From Paracoccaceae bacterium (GTDB lineage Bacteria; Pseudomonadota; Alphaproteobacteria; Rhodobacterales; Rhodobacteraceae), in NCBI GenBank assembly GCA_012270125.1, contig JAAXIY010000024.1:1-37978 (forward strand): DNA of 37,978 bases. Direction: 5' to 3'. The notes beneath the pieces were generated by a model. It was not told the origin of the DNA, searched no databases, and was given only the letters and a program-made list of their open reading frames with translations. Below are positions 7,146 through 16,676 of this stretch, one piece after another. A program made the position numbers and the translations under genes. Numbering within the stretch: position 1 is the stretch's first letter; every line of letters begins with the position of its first letter.

Positions 7146-8849
7146 TTAAAGTCGAAATAAGTCCATTCGTGGCATTAATCCAAGTAAGTGTTTGCTATAT
7201 TCATGCTGTGGGTCATCAAATAATGTGTCTGTCTTAGCTATTTCACAAATTTTACCATTTTGCATTACAGCCACTCGGTCACACATTTGTCTAATGACAG
7301 GTAAATCATGTGAAATGAACAACATGGTTAAACTTAACTCTTCTTGTAGATCTTTAAGCAAATTCAAAATATTTGCTTGAACCGAAACATCTAAAGCTGA
7401 GGTTGGTTCATCACAAATAAGAATTTCTGGCCTCGATGCCAAAGCCCTTGCAATCGAAATACGCTGTCTCTGACCTCCAGAAAATTCATGGGGATACTTT
7501 TTAAGCGCAGTCATTGGCATTCCAACAAATGATATTAAGTCGTTGACCACCTTTGAGGTTTCGTTTGAATTTAAAGTTGACCGATGAAACCTTATCGGTT
7601 CAGAAATTATGTCTTCAACTGTCATTCTAGAATTAAGAGATGAATAAGGATCTTGAAAGATCATTTGCATCTTTCTTCTAATTAAAGAAGTTTTTGCTTT
7701 TTGATTACGTTGCAAAACATCGTGGCCAAAAATATCAATTTCACCTGACTTTGGCTGATATAAACCGGCAATTAAGCGAGCTAATGTACTTTTACCAGAC
7801 CCACTTTCTCCGACTAGTCCGAAGCTTTCACCAGTTTGGATTTGCAATGATACATTATCGACAGCTTTTAAAAATATTCGGTTTTTTCTAAACAACGCCT
7901 GGCGAATTGAAAATTCAATTGATAAATCTTTTACAGAAATAGCAGTTTTGTGTGTTTCAGAAGATTTGTTTTTAGACAGCCAGTGATCACTGACATTTTC
8001 AAGTGTAACTTTTTCTTCAGATCCATCGATATAGTCAACAACGGTAAATCGATGAAGTTTTTGATCACCACTGGGAACCGCAGATATTAAACTTTTTGTG
8101 TAATCATGTTTTGGTTTTTGAAGAACCTGTTTTACGGTTCCTTGTTCCACAAGTTGGCCGTTGTACATGACCGCTACCCGATCAGCGATCTCAGCAATTA
8201 CACCAATATCGTGAGTGACGATGATAACCCCTAAATTACGCGCCTTACAAAGTGATTTAATAAGGTCTAAAATTTGCTTTTGAATTGATACATCTAGTGC
8301 GGTAGTAGGTTCATCTGCTATAATTAAATCTGGGTCACCGGCTAGTGCTAACGCAATCACAACTCGTTGACGCATTCCTCCAGAAAACTGGTGAGGATAA
8401 GCATTCAAACGTTCAACAGGATCGGGAATTCCAACGGACTCAAGAAGTTCAATTGATTTTTCTCTAGCAGAACTTCCAGATATTTTTAATGTCTCAATTA
8501 GTGTCTCAGATAACTGCTTTCCAATAGTCATAAGCGGATTTAAGGAGGTTTGTGGGTCTTGAAAAATAGTACCTATTTTTGCACCCCTGATCTTTCTCAT
8601 ATCCTCGTTAGATTTTTGATCTATTCGAATGCCATCAAAAATAATCTCGCCACCGGAAATATAGCCTGGGGGTTCAAGAAGATTAATTACAGAATTGCCA
8701 ACAGTCGATTTGCCTGCGCCACTTTCGCCAACTAAACCAAGGACTTCTCCTTTTTCTACTGAGATCGATACTTGATTAACAGCCGCGACTTGTCCTCTTC
8801 TTGAAGGAAAATTTACACTGAGATTTTTGATTTCAAGTAAATGGCTCAT
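7146..8849 (-). CDS. Peptide ABC transporter, fused double ATPase (DppD-DppF type)
   Basis: A 567-residue protein with two complete ABC domains in tandem, as in GsiA, YejF and other fused Opp/Dpp ATPases. First domain: Walker A GESGAGKS (residues 41-48), signature FSGGMRQRV, Walker B LIIADEPTTALD. Second domain: Walker A GESGSGKS (about 350), signature FSGGQRQRI, Walker B ILICDEPTSALD. The QEPXTSLNP-like FQDPQTSLNPLM and FQDPYSSLNSRM Q-loops are typical of the oligopeptide family. The frame runs 34 codons further upstream, but the start is placed at ATG 8849, which overlaps the permease stop as ATGA. It is the last gene of a four-gene leftward operon and powers uptake from the cytoplasmic side. 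Confidence 0.93.
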   Translation of the reverse strand: MSHLLEIKNLSVNFPSRRGQVAAVNQVSISVEKGEVLGLVGESGAGKSTVGNSVINLLEPPGYISGGEIIFDGIRIDQKSNEDMRKIRGAKIGTIFQDPQTSLNPLMTIGKQLSETLIETLKISGSSAREKSIELLESVGIPDPVERLNAYPHQFSGGMRQRVVIALALAGDPDLIIADEPTTALDVSIQKQILDLIKSLCKARNLGVIIVTHDIGVIAEIADRVAVMYNGQLVEQGTVKQVLQKPKHDYTKSLISAVPSGDQKLHRFTVVDYIDGSEEKVTLENVSDHWLSKNKSSETHKTAISVKDLSIEFSIRQALFRKNRIFLKAVDNVSLQIQTGESFGLVGESGSGKSTLARLIAGLYQPKSGEIDIFGHDVLQRNQKAKTSLIRRKMQMIFQDPYSSLNSRMTVEDIISEPIRFHRSTLNSNETSKVVNDLISFVGMPMTALKKYPHEFSGGQRQRISIARALASRPEILICDEPTSALDVSVQANILNLLKDLQEELSLTMLFISHDLPVIRQMCDRVAVMQNGKICEIAKTDTLFDDPQHEYSKHLLGLMPRMDLFRL

Positions 8850-9778
8850 CTTAATTTTGGATTGAGCGCATCTCGCATCCAATCTCCCAATAAATTCACT
8901 GAAAATACTAATATTATTAGCGCTATGGCTGGAAAAAATGTAATCCACCAAAGGCCTGAAAAAAGGAATTCATTCCCAACGCGTATCAGAGTTCCAAGGG
9001 ATGGAGTAGTCGGTGGGATTCCTTGTCCAAGAAAGCTTAAAGTTGCTTCCGCAATTATTGCCAGGGCAAGACCAATCGTTGCAATAACTAACACGGGACG
9101 AAGTGTGTTTGGTAAAATATGACGAAGAATAATTGTGAATTTAGGTAGCCCTATAAGCTTAGCAGCCTGAACATATTCCTTTTCAGCTTCTACCAGGGTG
9201 GCGCCGCGCGCAACACGGGCAAACTGAGGCCAGTCAGTAAGGCCAATGGCAACAATCACAACATAAATCGCAAATTCTTCGCGTAGTTCAAGGGGCAGGG
9301 CGGCTCTGCCGATCCCATTAATCAATATAGCTACTAAAATCCCGGGGATCGTAAGCTGCACGTCAGCTATTCGCATTATAATTGTATCTGTTAAACCACC
9401 AAAATAGCCAGAAATGACGCCTAAGGTTACACCCAACAACATACCCAAGAAAACGGCAGCAATCCCAACAAGAATAGAAATTCGTCCACCATACAGAATA
9501 GTTGAAAGCATATCCCGGCCTTGATTGTCAGTACCAAGAAGGTAAGCTGGTGAACCACCGTCTGCCCAAGCTGGAGGAAGTTTGCCATCCCAAAGAGATA
9601 TTTGAGCCGGGTCAAATGGATTATAAGGAGCTATTATAGGCGCGGCAAAGGCAGCAGTTATAGCAATGAAAGTAATGCTTGCTGCTATGATTGCTCCAGG
9701 TGTTGTAAAAAAAGAATAAACAATATCGTTGTCTAAAAATCTTTGCCATCGAGAGCTTGATTTATTAGTTTCTGACAT
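8846..9778 (-). CDS. dppC: Peptide ABC transporter permease, DppC type
   Basis: A 310-residue inner-membrane permease of the DppC/OppC/GsiD group. It has an N-terminal cytoplasmic stretch, one helix (IIAASITFIAITAAFAAPII), the family block AYLLGTDNQGRDMLS, and then the binding-protein-dependent transport domain with the EAA-loop region (EYVQAAKLIGLPKFTIILRHILPN). ATG at 9778 is chosen rather than the longer frame at 9793 because GGAGG (9787-9791) lies eight bases upstream and the upstream permease stop is one base away. Its stop overlaps the ATPase start as ATGA, which indicates coupled translation. Confidence 0.92.
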   Translation of the reverse strand: MSETNKSSSRWQRFLDNDIVYSFFTTPGAIIAASITFIAITAAFAAPIIAPYNPFDPAQISLWDGKLPPAWADGGSPAYLLGTDNQGRDMLSTILYGGRISILVGIAAVFLGMLLGVTLGVISGYFGGLTDTIIMRIADVQLTIPGILVAILINGIGRAALPLELREEFAIYVVIVAIGLTDWPQFARVARGATLVEAEKEYVQAAKLIGLPKFTIILRHILPNTLRPVLVIATIGLALAIIAEATLSFLGQGIPPTTPSLGTLIRVGNEFLFSGLWWITFFPAIALIILVFSVNLLGDWMRDALNPKLR

Positions 9779-9779
9779 T

Positions 9780-10751
9780 TTATGATCCTCCACGGCGAAT
9801 ACGAGGATCTACAACAAAGTATAAGATATCAACTATTAGGTTTATAACAACGAACAACAACGCTACAAAAATTAGATAGGCAGCCATTATGGGGACATCT
9901 ACAAAATCGACGGCCTGAATAAACATTAGTCCTGTTCCTGGCCACTGGAAAACTGTCTCTGTTATAACAGAGTATGCAATTAGTCCCCCTATGTTCAATC
10001 CAATAATAGTTATGACTGGAACAAGTGTATTTCGGAGCGCGTGACCAAAGTGGATTGCGCGATTTGTCAAACCTCTTGCTCGCGCAAATTTAATATAGTC
10101 GGATCTCATGACCTCAAGCATTTCTGCTCTAACAAGTCGTAAAATCATTGTCAGTTGAAAAAGTGATAACGTTATTGCCGGTAATATTATCGATCTCCAA
10201 CCATCAATCGTGAGAAGAGAAGTCTTCCAGCCACCAATTTCTATCACTCCTGCTCTACCAGAAGAGGGAAGCCATCTTAGATAGACGGCAAAGAGATAAA
10301 TTAACCCAATTCCAATAATAAAAGTTGGTAAGCTAACCCCAATTAGGCTGACGCTCATGATTATTTTACTAACCCACGAATAACGTCGAATACCGGTAAA
10401 AACTCCCAAAACTATTCCTATAAAAACGGCAATGATAGCAGATGCAAAAACTAACTCTAAAGTCGCAGGAAGTCTTTCTAAAATTAATTGGCTAACGGGC
10501 TGCTTTATACGGTAAGACAAGCCAAAGTCGCCTTGAGCAACATTAATCATAAACCTCTGATATTGAACTAAGATCGGATCATCTAATCCAAGTTGTTGTC
10601 TGATCTCAATTCTCTGCTCTCTAGTTGCATCCTGTCCAACCATATTATTGACTGGATCTCCAACGAAATTGAATAAAGAAAAACTAATGGCAGAAACAAC
10701 CGCCATTACCAAAAGAGCCTGAGCTAACCGGTTAATTATAAAGTAAAACAT
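9780..10751 (-). CDS. dppB: Peptide ABC transporter permease, DppB type
   Basis: A 323-residue inner-membrane permease of the DppB/OppB/GsiC group. Seen: an N-terminal helix, the family blocks QQLGLDDPILVQY and GDFGLSYR, six predicted helices in all, and the EAA-loop motif around SDYIKFARARGLTNRAIHFGHALRN with the invariant Gly. It forms the translocation channel with the DppC partner. It is separated from the substrate-binding-protein gene upstream by 54 bp that contain a strong hairpin, and from dppC by one base. Confidence 0.93.
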   Translation of the reverse strand: MFYFIINRLAQALLVMAVVSAISFSLFNFVGDPVNNMVGQDATREQRIEIRQQLGLDDPILVQYQRFMINVAQGDFGLSYRIKQPVSQLILERLPATLELVFASAIIAVFIGIVLGVFTGIRRYSWVSKIIMSVSLIGVSLPTFIIGIGLIYLFAVYLRWLPSSGRAGVIEIGGWKTSLLTIDGWRSIILPAITLSLFQLTMILRLVRAEMLEVMRSDYIKFARARGLTNRAIHFGHALRNTLVPVITIIGLNIGGLIAYSVITETVFQWPGTGLMFIQAVDFVDVPIMAAYLIFVALLFVVINLIVDILYFVVDPRIRRGGS

Positions 10752-10766
10752 GAAACCTGCTAATAA

Positions 10767-10790
10767 GGGGCGCCAACTTCGTGGCGCCCC
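10767..10790 (-). other. Intercistronic GC-rich stem-loop
   Basis: GGGGCGCCA (10767-10775) and TGGCGCCCC (10782-10790) form a perfect nine-pair stem with a six-base loop in the short gap between the binding-protein gene and dppB. No T-run follows in the direction of transcription. It therefore fits an mRNA-stabilising or partial-attenuation hairpin, which is known in ABC operons to raise binding-protein levels over membrane subunits. That role is inferred. Confidence 0.75.
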
Positions 10791-10805
10791 AATCTTGCTA
10801 TAATT

Positions 10806-12368
10806 TTATTTAAAAACCACGTAACGCGGTCTCAAATGGTCGTCTGCAGCAATTGGCACATCGACATTGTCTTTCATACTCCATCCAAGTACTTGGTGAT
10901 GGATAGGAAGATATGGCATTTCTTTCTTAATTATATGCCAAGCCTCGTCAATGAGAGCCGTACGCTTTGGAATGTCAGTTTCGGTTTCAATTAACTTTGT
11001 AATTTCGTTTACTCGAGCATTGTTATAACCGATACCGTTCCATGATCCCTCTCCTTCAAAAAGATAAGAGAATACATAGTGGCTATCCAATGTAGACACA
11101 CCCCATCCTAACATATAAAAGTCAGAAATTCTTTTCTGGATCTTTGGAAAGTGCTGTGCTTTCGGAATGGCATCCAAATTCACTTTTACTCCAATTTTAG
11201 CTAGCATAGCAACCGCAGCCTGGCATATCTTTTCATCGTTATTATAACGATTGTTAGGGCAGTCGAGTTGAACTTCAAATCCGTCTGCGTATCCAGCTTC
11301 AGCCATTAAACTTTTGGCTTTATCCAAATCAAAACCATACTGCTGATCTAATTCTGGAGTATTACCCAACACGCCTGGAGGTGTGATTATTCCAGTTGGG
11401 AAAGATAATCCGTCCATAACAACCCGTTGAATAGCGTCCTTATCAATTGCAAGGTTAAAGGCCTCTCTCACCTTAATGTCTCTAAATGGGTTAGCTCCCT
11501 TAACATTTGAGCTCCGCAGCTCGTCAACGCTTTGGTCCATCCCAAAGAAAATGGAACGAACTTGAGCAACAGTTTTCGTCGTTAAGCCTTCTGTAGCTTC
11601 AATGCGCTTTAAATCTTGAAGTGGCGCGTCTAATACAAAGTCAACCTCACCAGAGAGTAAGGCCGCCACGCGTGTTGCAGCATTTTTGATTGGTCTGTAC
11701 TCAATGCGATCAACATTGCCAGGATACATGGAGTCGCCCCACCAATTTGGGTTCCGTTCAAGTACTGAAAGCTCTTCTGGCGCTCTGCTCATCAGCATAA
11801 ACGGTCCTGTACCATTAGAGTTTCTGACGGAAAATGTTTCTTCTTCTGCAGCGAAGTCTTGAGGCTTTTCAACACCATTAGCTTTTGCCCAACCACTATC
11901 CATTATGTACACATTCGTTAATGTGTTTGGCAGAATTGGGTTTGCGCCAGCGGTAACTAGTTTTACGGTGTAGTCATCAATTACTTCTATGCTAGATACT
12001 GTTTTTACTTGTTCTTTGTAGTCTGATGACTCTTCTAGCGCTCTATTAAATGAGAACACCACGTCTTCAGCAGTAAAGTCAGCACCGTCATGGAACGTCA
12101 CGCCTTGCCGCAGTTTGAAAGTCCAACCATCAGGTGAAGCTGTCCAGCTTTCCGCTAATTCTGGAACAAGGTTCATTTCAATATCACGAGCAACAAGTGC
12201 TTCATAGATTTGGCCATTAAACGCTATTGTCGGGCTTTCATTCTGAGAATGAGGGTCCATCGTCAAAGCGTCACCCTGGCTGGTCCATCGAAGGACGTTT
12301 TCAGCATTAGCCGTCGTCGCCATTATTAATGCAACTGAAGACAGCTTTGCTAGTTTGCAAAAATTCAT
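10806..12368 (-). CDS. Periplasmic peptide-binding protein of the ABC importer (SBP family 5)
   Basis: A 520-residue extracytoplasmic solute-binding protein, family 5 (DppA/OppA/GsiB). The N-terminus has a signal peptide (SSVALIMATTANA, likely cleavage before ENVLRW). Seen: LTMDPHSQNESPT, the family block ESWTASPDGWTFKLRQGVTFHDG, and the C-terminal KEMPYLPIHHQ. It delivers peptides or peptide-like solutes to the DppB/DppC channel. An excellent ribosome site, AGGAGGT (12373-12379), lies four bases before the ATG. First gene of the operon, divergent from the M20 peptidase gene with a 107-bp shared promoter region. The nearby gamma-glutamyltransferase-like enzyme and fused ATPase recall glutathione (Gsi) systems, but the ligand is not determined. 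Confidence 0.92.
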   Translation of the reverse strand: MNFCKLAKLSSVALIMATTANAENVLRWTSQGDALTMDPHSQNESPTIAFNGQIYEALVARDIEMNLVPELAESWTASPDGWTFKLRQGVTFHDGADFTAEDVVFSFNRALEESSDYKEQVKTVSSIEVIDDYTVKLVTAGANPILPNTLTNVYIMDSGWAKANGVEKPQDFAAEEETFSVRNSNGTGPFMLMSRAPEELSVLERNPNWWGDSMYPGNVDRIEYRPIKNAATRVAALLSGEVDFVLDAPLQDLKRIEATEGLTTKTVAQVRSIFFGMDQSVDELRSSNVKGANPFRDIKVREAFNLAIDKDAIQRVVMDGLSFPTGIITPPGVLGNTPELDQQYGFDLDKAKSLMAEAGYADGFEVQLDCPNNRYNNDEKICQAAVAMLAKIGVKVNLDAIPKAQHFPKIQKRISDFYMLGWGVSTLDSHYVFSYLFEGEGSWNGIGYNNARVNEITKLIETETDIPKRTALIDEAWHIIKKEMPYLPIHHQVLGWSMKDNVDVPIAADDHLRPRYVVFK

Positions 12369-12475
12369 ATCTACCTCCTTGTTTATATCATCATAAGAGG
12401 CTAGGCCTGATAATCTTTAGTGTCTATAGTTTTTTTTATATTTTTACTTAAATTGTACAAAAAAAAGGATTTTGA

Positions 12476-13849
12476 ATGTCCACTCTCGAAAAGGCAATCC
12501 AGTATTCAAGAAATTCTTTTGCTAATGGAGAATTTATTCAGCGATTGGGTAGCCTCATAGAGATTGTTACTGATAGTAAAGGGTCTGTTTCTGCTCAAGT
12601 ATTGAGGGAATATTATACTAAAGGACTCTTTAATATTTTTGAGGAATTAGGAATTAAATCGAAAATAATTGACAATCCAATAAATGATAAACCACCTTTT
12701 CTTATTGGGACGCGAATAGAGTCACCAGAATATAAAACAATACTCTTTTATGGCCATGGTGATACTGTTCCACTTCAAACAGGCGACTGGTATGAAGGTA
12801 TCAACCCTAGTGAATTGAAAGTCATTGGTGATAAAATCTATGGAAGAGGTATTGCTGATAATAAGGGGCAACATTTCATAAATCTAATGGCTCTTTTGTC
12901 AGTTTTGAAAACCAAAAAAAAATTAGGATTTAACCTAAAGCTCATCTTTGAAATGGGAGAAGAAATTGGGTCTCCTGGACTATTTGAGCTTTGCGAGCTG
13001 TATAAGGAAGACTTAAAATCCGATGTTCTAATAGCTTCTGATGGACCTAGAGTTTCTGTTGAAGTTCCTACTATCTTTTTGGGTTCTAGAGGAGCAGTAA
13101 ATTTTGAACTTGAAGTTAAATACCGCTCAGGGGCCCATCATTCTGGAAATTGGGGAGGGGTTTTAAGGGATCCAGCGATCAGACTTTCTCATGCCCTTTC
13201 TTTGATTACAGATAAAAACGGAGAAATATTGATCGATCAGTGGAAACCAAATTCTCTTACGTCTGAAGTTAAAGGCAGGCTAAAAGTTCTTCCGACTACT
13301 ATTTCTGAAACATTAGATATCGATGAAAATTGGGGTGAACCTGGCTTAACTCCAAATGAAAAGTTATTTGGTTGGAATTCATTTTCAATACTTGCCATTA
13401 AATCGGGAGATATTGATGTGCCTGTCAATGCTATTCAACCCTCAGCAAAAGCACTCTGTCAACTCCGGTTTGTTGTTGGAACAGAACCATTAAAAATTAT
13501 TTCGTCTTTGCGTAAACATCTCGATGAGTGCGGTTTTGCTGACGTAGAAATCATCACAGAAAATGCTATTAATTTTGAAGCATCTAGGACTGATTTGAGC
13601 AGTAATTGGTTGAAAAAAGTTGAACAAATTTTGCAGAACTTTCATGGAGGGCAAATACACGTCATCCCAAATCTAGCAGGATCTTTACCTAATAACTGTT
13701 TTACAGATATTTTAAAAATTCCAACTATTTGGATACCTCATTCGTATAAAGAGTGTTCCCAGCACGCTCCCAATGAACATTTACCAATAGCATTGCTTGA
13801 ACAATCTTTAATACTAATGACTGACTTATATTGGAATCTGGGAGATTAA
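12476..13849 (+). CDS. M20-family metallopeptidase (dipeptidase/deacylase type)
   Basis: A 457-residue cytosolic zinc peptidase of the M20 family. Metal and catalytic motifs are in order: YGHGDTVP (His, Asp), GRGIADNKGQ (bridging Asp), EMGEEIGSPG (catalytic Glu-Glu), ASDGPR, and the late His in CSQHAPNEHLP. An internal lid/dimerisation domain (about residues 200-320) includes GAHHSGNWGG. Members cleave dipeptides or remove N-acyl groups from amino acids. GGA lies seven bases before the ATG. It is transcribed divergently from the peptide importer and converges with the M24 aminopeptidase gene. It most likely processes imported peptides (inference). Confidence 0.88.
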   Translation: MSTLEKAIQYSRNSFANGEFIQRLGSLIEIVTDSKGSVSAQVLREYYTKGLFNIFEELGIKSKIIDNPINDKPPFLIGTRIESPEYKTILFYGHGDTVPLQTGDWYEGINPSELKVIGDKIYGRGIADNKGQHFINLMALLSVLKTKKKLGFNLKLIFEMGEEIGSPGLFELCELYKEDLKSDVLIASDGPRVSVEVPTIFLGSRGAVNFELEVKYRSGAHHSGNWGGVLRDPAIRLSHALSLITDKNGEILIDQWKPNSLTSEVKGRLKVLPTTISETLDIDENWGEPGLTPNEKLFGWNSFSILAIKSGDIDVPVNAIQPSAKALCQLRFVVGTEPLKIISSLRKHLDECGFADVEIITENAINFEASRTDLSSNWLKKVEQILQNFHGGQIHVIPNLAGSLPNNCFTDILKIPTIWIPHSYKECSQHAPNEHLPIALLEQSLILMTDLYWNLGD

Positions 13850-13862
13850 AAAGATAACAAAA

Positions 13863-14948
13863 TCAGGTATTTAAAATATTTTCTTTACGTGAAAGCTTTG
13901 ATAAAACTTCTGGCCCTTTGTCGTTAAGGATCACAATTTCTTCCAATCTTATTCCAAATTTCCCTGGAATGTATATTCCTGGTTCAATTGAGAATACCAT
14001 TCCTGGCTCTAGAATAGTGTCAGAGGTTGCTGTGATGTAGGGCGGTTCATGAATTTCACTGCCAAGTCCGTGACCAGTTCGATGAATAAAGTATTGCCCA
14101 AAACCTGCTTTAGTAATTACATCCCGAGCTGCCTTATCTACATTTTTTGCTACTTCACCGGGTTTAGCTGCCTCTAAAGCGGCACAAACAGCGTCTTCTA
14201 CAATTTGATGTATCATTTTATAGTCGCCTGGAGGAGAACCGAGAATAGCCATCCGGGTAATATCTGAAGCATAACCTTTAAATTTACCTCCAAGATCAAT
14301 CACGACGACATCGCCATCATTTAATACTCTTGATCCTGTTTGATGATGAGGAAATGCACTATTGGGACCTGATGCAACAATAGAAAACTGTGGCAGCGCT
14401 CCTTGTTCTGAGAAACTAGATTGAATTACTGAAGCGACTGCATCTTCGGTCATTCCGGACTGAATCTCACTTAATGCATTTTGCATAGCAGTATCGGCTT
14501 GATTTGCATTCTCTCGTAGGATGTTTTGTTCACTTTTATCCTTAATCATTCTTAATTTGCCGATAGTGGATGCTGTAAAGGCTCTATTGGCGTTTAAAAC
14601 TTTATCTTGAATAAGTGCTGCATGATCTGCTCGCATTGTTTCGTCTATCACTATCGACCTAGAAGCAAATCCTTTCAGATCTGTCAGTAAGTTATCCAGT
14701 GCAGATGTCGGACCTGTTGCATCTGACCAAGTATAGAAGCGAATATCCGTTTGTTGTCGCGCACTTTCTGCTTCAAGTTCTGGCATTAAAAAGCCTAAAC
14801 CTGTTTGAGTTAAAAGAAATATTAACGGACGTTCGTCGGCATGAGGATTCACGCCGAGAAGCCAATTGAGATTTGCGCCTGGTGCTAAAGCGATTAAATC
14901 TACCGCTTTTTCTTTCATTTGCTGACGAAGTTTGTCTATTTTGTCCAT
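13863..14948 (-). CDS. M24-family Xaa-Pro aminopeptidase/dipeptidase
   Basis: A 361-residue creatinase-like peptidase. The N-terminal creatinase domain (about 1-130) is followed by the pita-bread domain with all five metal ligands: VVIDLGGKFKGYASDITR (two Asp), HRTGHGLGSEIHEPP (His), VFSIEPGIY (Glu) and GIRLEEIV (Glu). Family function: removal of N-terminal residues next to proline, or cleavage of Xaa-Pro dipeptides, using two Mn/Co ions in the cytosol. Only 20 bp separate it from the upstream gamma-glutamyltransferase-family gene on the same strand, so the two are probably cotranscribed. It fits the peptide-use region. Confidence 0.9.
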   Translation of the reverse strand: MDKIDKLRQQMKEKAVDLIALAPGANLNWLLGVNPHADERPLIFLLTQTGLGFLMPELEAESARQQTDIRFYTWSDATGPTSALDNLLTDLKGFASRSIVIDETMRADHAALIQDKVLNANRAFTASTIGKLRMIKDKSEQNILRENANQADTAMQNALSEIQSGMTEDAVASVIQSSFSEQGALPQFSIVASGPNSAFPHHQTGSRVLNDGDVVVIDLGGKFKGYASDITRMAILGSPPGDYKMIHQIVEDAVCAALEAAKPGEVAKNVDKAARDVITKAGFGQYFIHRTGHGLGSEIHEPPYITATSDTILEPGMVFSIEPGIYIPGKFGIRLEEIVILNDKGPEVLSKLSRKENILNT

Positions 14949-14968
14949 TTTCTATATCCATCAATGGG

Positions 14969-16573
14969 TTAAATACCTAAGGCCTGTCCATCCTTTCTAG
15001 GATCCGAGCCAGCGATATAACTCCCATTTTCTAATTTTTTTATGATCTGGGCGCCACCAAACCCGAAAGAGTTATCATAACCTTCAATTTTTATATGATG
15101 ACCCATCTCACTTAAGGATTTAATAGTTTTGGGTGGCATCGATTTTTCAACAGCTAATTGCTGACCGTGATCAAACCGCCAGCGAGGCGCGTCAATCGCT
15201 GTTTGGGGGTCTTGACCCCAGAGCTCTGTTCTTAAAATTAATTGTATATGACCTTGAGCCTGCATAGGACCTCCCATTACGCCAAAGCTCATCAATGGAA
15301 GTGTGTCTTTCATCAAAAAACCTGGAATAATAGTATGAAATGGTCTCTTTTTGGGGCCAACAAAATTTGCAGAATTAGGATCTAATGAAAAACCTGCACC
15401 ACGATTTTGCAAGTGAATTCCAGTACCTGGAACACAAACACCAGATCCAAATCCAGCATAATTAGATTGAATAAAAGAGACCATTAGTCCTGATTTGTCA
15501 GCAGCTGTTACATAAACAGTACCTCCACTTTTTGGTGACCCAGATTTAAAATTTTGCGACTTATTAGGATCTATCAATTTTGCTCGTTTTTGTAGATAGC
15601 TTTCCTGTAAAAGATCTTTGGCGGTAATTTCGTTCATATTAGAAGGATCAGATACATAAATCTCCACATCAGCAAGACACAACTTAATTGCCTCAATTTG
15701 TAAATGTATTGCGCTAGGATGGTCTGGAGTTAAACTTTTAATGTTCGTATGTTCAAGTATACCTAGTGCCATCAAAGCCGCAATACCTTGAGTGTTTGGA
15801 GGAATCTCGTGGAGTGAAAAATTTTCAAATTCTTGGGAAATAGTACCACACCATTCATTCTCATGCTTTTTCAAATCATTTAGTGTTAGAGCCGCTTCAT
15901 TTTCAATAGCGCATTGTTCTATTGCTTCTCCTAGTTCTCCTTCGTAAAAGGCTCTTGTTTTTGTTTCGGCAATAAGAGTAAGCGACCTCCCAAGATCTTT
16001 GTTGATAAAAATCTCTCCAGAAAAGGGAGCCCTGTTGTTTCGCATGAAATTTTCCGCAAAACCGACTTCATTCTTTAATTCATCAGCTCCAATTTTCCAT
16101 AGTTTTGATATTATTGGCGATACGGAAAAGCCCCCGTTTGCATAGTTTATTGCTGGTTCAAATAAATTATCAAAGGGCAAGAAACCAAATTTTTCAGAAA
16201 GCGTAATCCAACTGGAAACAGCGCCTGGAACGGTTACGCTCTCCCAGCCACGAAATGGCATTTTTTCCAAATTACTAAACCTGTCTGAGGTCCAACTGGC
16301 GGGTGACTTGCCAGAGGCATTAAGACCATGCAGTTTTTCGCCATCCCAAATAACGGCAAAGGCGTCTGAACCTAAGCCACAACCAGTAGGTTCAACAACG
16401 GTCAGAGTTATAGCTGATGCAATGGCAGCGTCTATCGCATTTCCACCTTTTGCTATCATTTGTATTCCTGCTTGTGCAGCTAGTGGATGACTTGTTGCAA
16501 CTATATTTTGTGCGAGCACGGGTGACCGTCTGGAGCTATACAAAGGCTGAGTAGGCGGATAAATTGTATTCAT
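14969..16573 (-). CDS. Gamma-glutamyltransferase family Ntn-hydrolase
   Basis: A 534-residue GGT-family protein. Seen: GIQMIAKGGNAIDAAIASAITLTVVEPTGCGLG near the N-terminus as separate family blocks, the expected autoproteolysis/nucleophile site at Thr352 within KSGGTVYVT, then FIQSNYAGFGSGV, LQNRGAGFSLDP and FHTIIPGF. This is the pattern of the cytosolic YwrD/cephalosporin-acylase-like branch rather than the periplasmic E. coli Ggt. There is no signal peptide. The substrate may be glutathione or other gamma-glutamyl compounds. The frame extends 13 codons upstream, but ATG 16573 gives the family-like N-terminus. It lies upstream of the M24 peptidase in one leftward transcript. Confidence 0.87.
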   Translation of the reverse strand: MNTIYPPTQPLYSSRRSPVLAQNIVATSHPLAAQAGIQMIAKGGNAIDAAIASAITLTVVEPTGCGLGSDAFAVIWDGEKLHGLNASGKSPASWTSDRFSNLEKMPFRGWESVTVPGAVSSWITLSEKFGFLPFDNLFEPAINYANGGFSVSPIISKLWKIGADELKNEVGFAENFMRNNRAPFSGEIFINKDLGRSLTLIAETKTRAFYEGELGEAIEQCAIENEAALTLNDLKKHENEWCGTISQEFENFSLHEIPPNTQGIAALMALGILEHTNIKSLTPDHPSAIHLQIEAIKLCLADVEIYVSDPSNMNEITAKDLLQESYLQKRAKLIDPNKSQNFKSGSPKSGGTVYVTAADKSGLMVSFIQSNYAGFGSGVCVPGTGIHLQNRGAGFSLDPNSANFVGPKKRPFHTIIPGFLMKDTLPLMSFGVMGGPMQAQGHIQLILRTELWGQDPQTAIDAPRWRFDHGQQLAVEKSMPPKTIKSLSEMGHHIKIEGYDNSFGFGGAQIIKKLENGSYIAGSDPRKDGQALGI

Positions 16574-16676
16574 TATTTTGGCTTTTTTTAAATAAACTAA
16601 GGCGGCAAGCAATATTTAGTATTTGCTTTAATTAAAAATCATTTTTGACTGCAATGTCTATTGATTTTCTTAAGTA

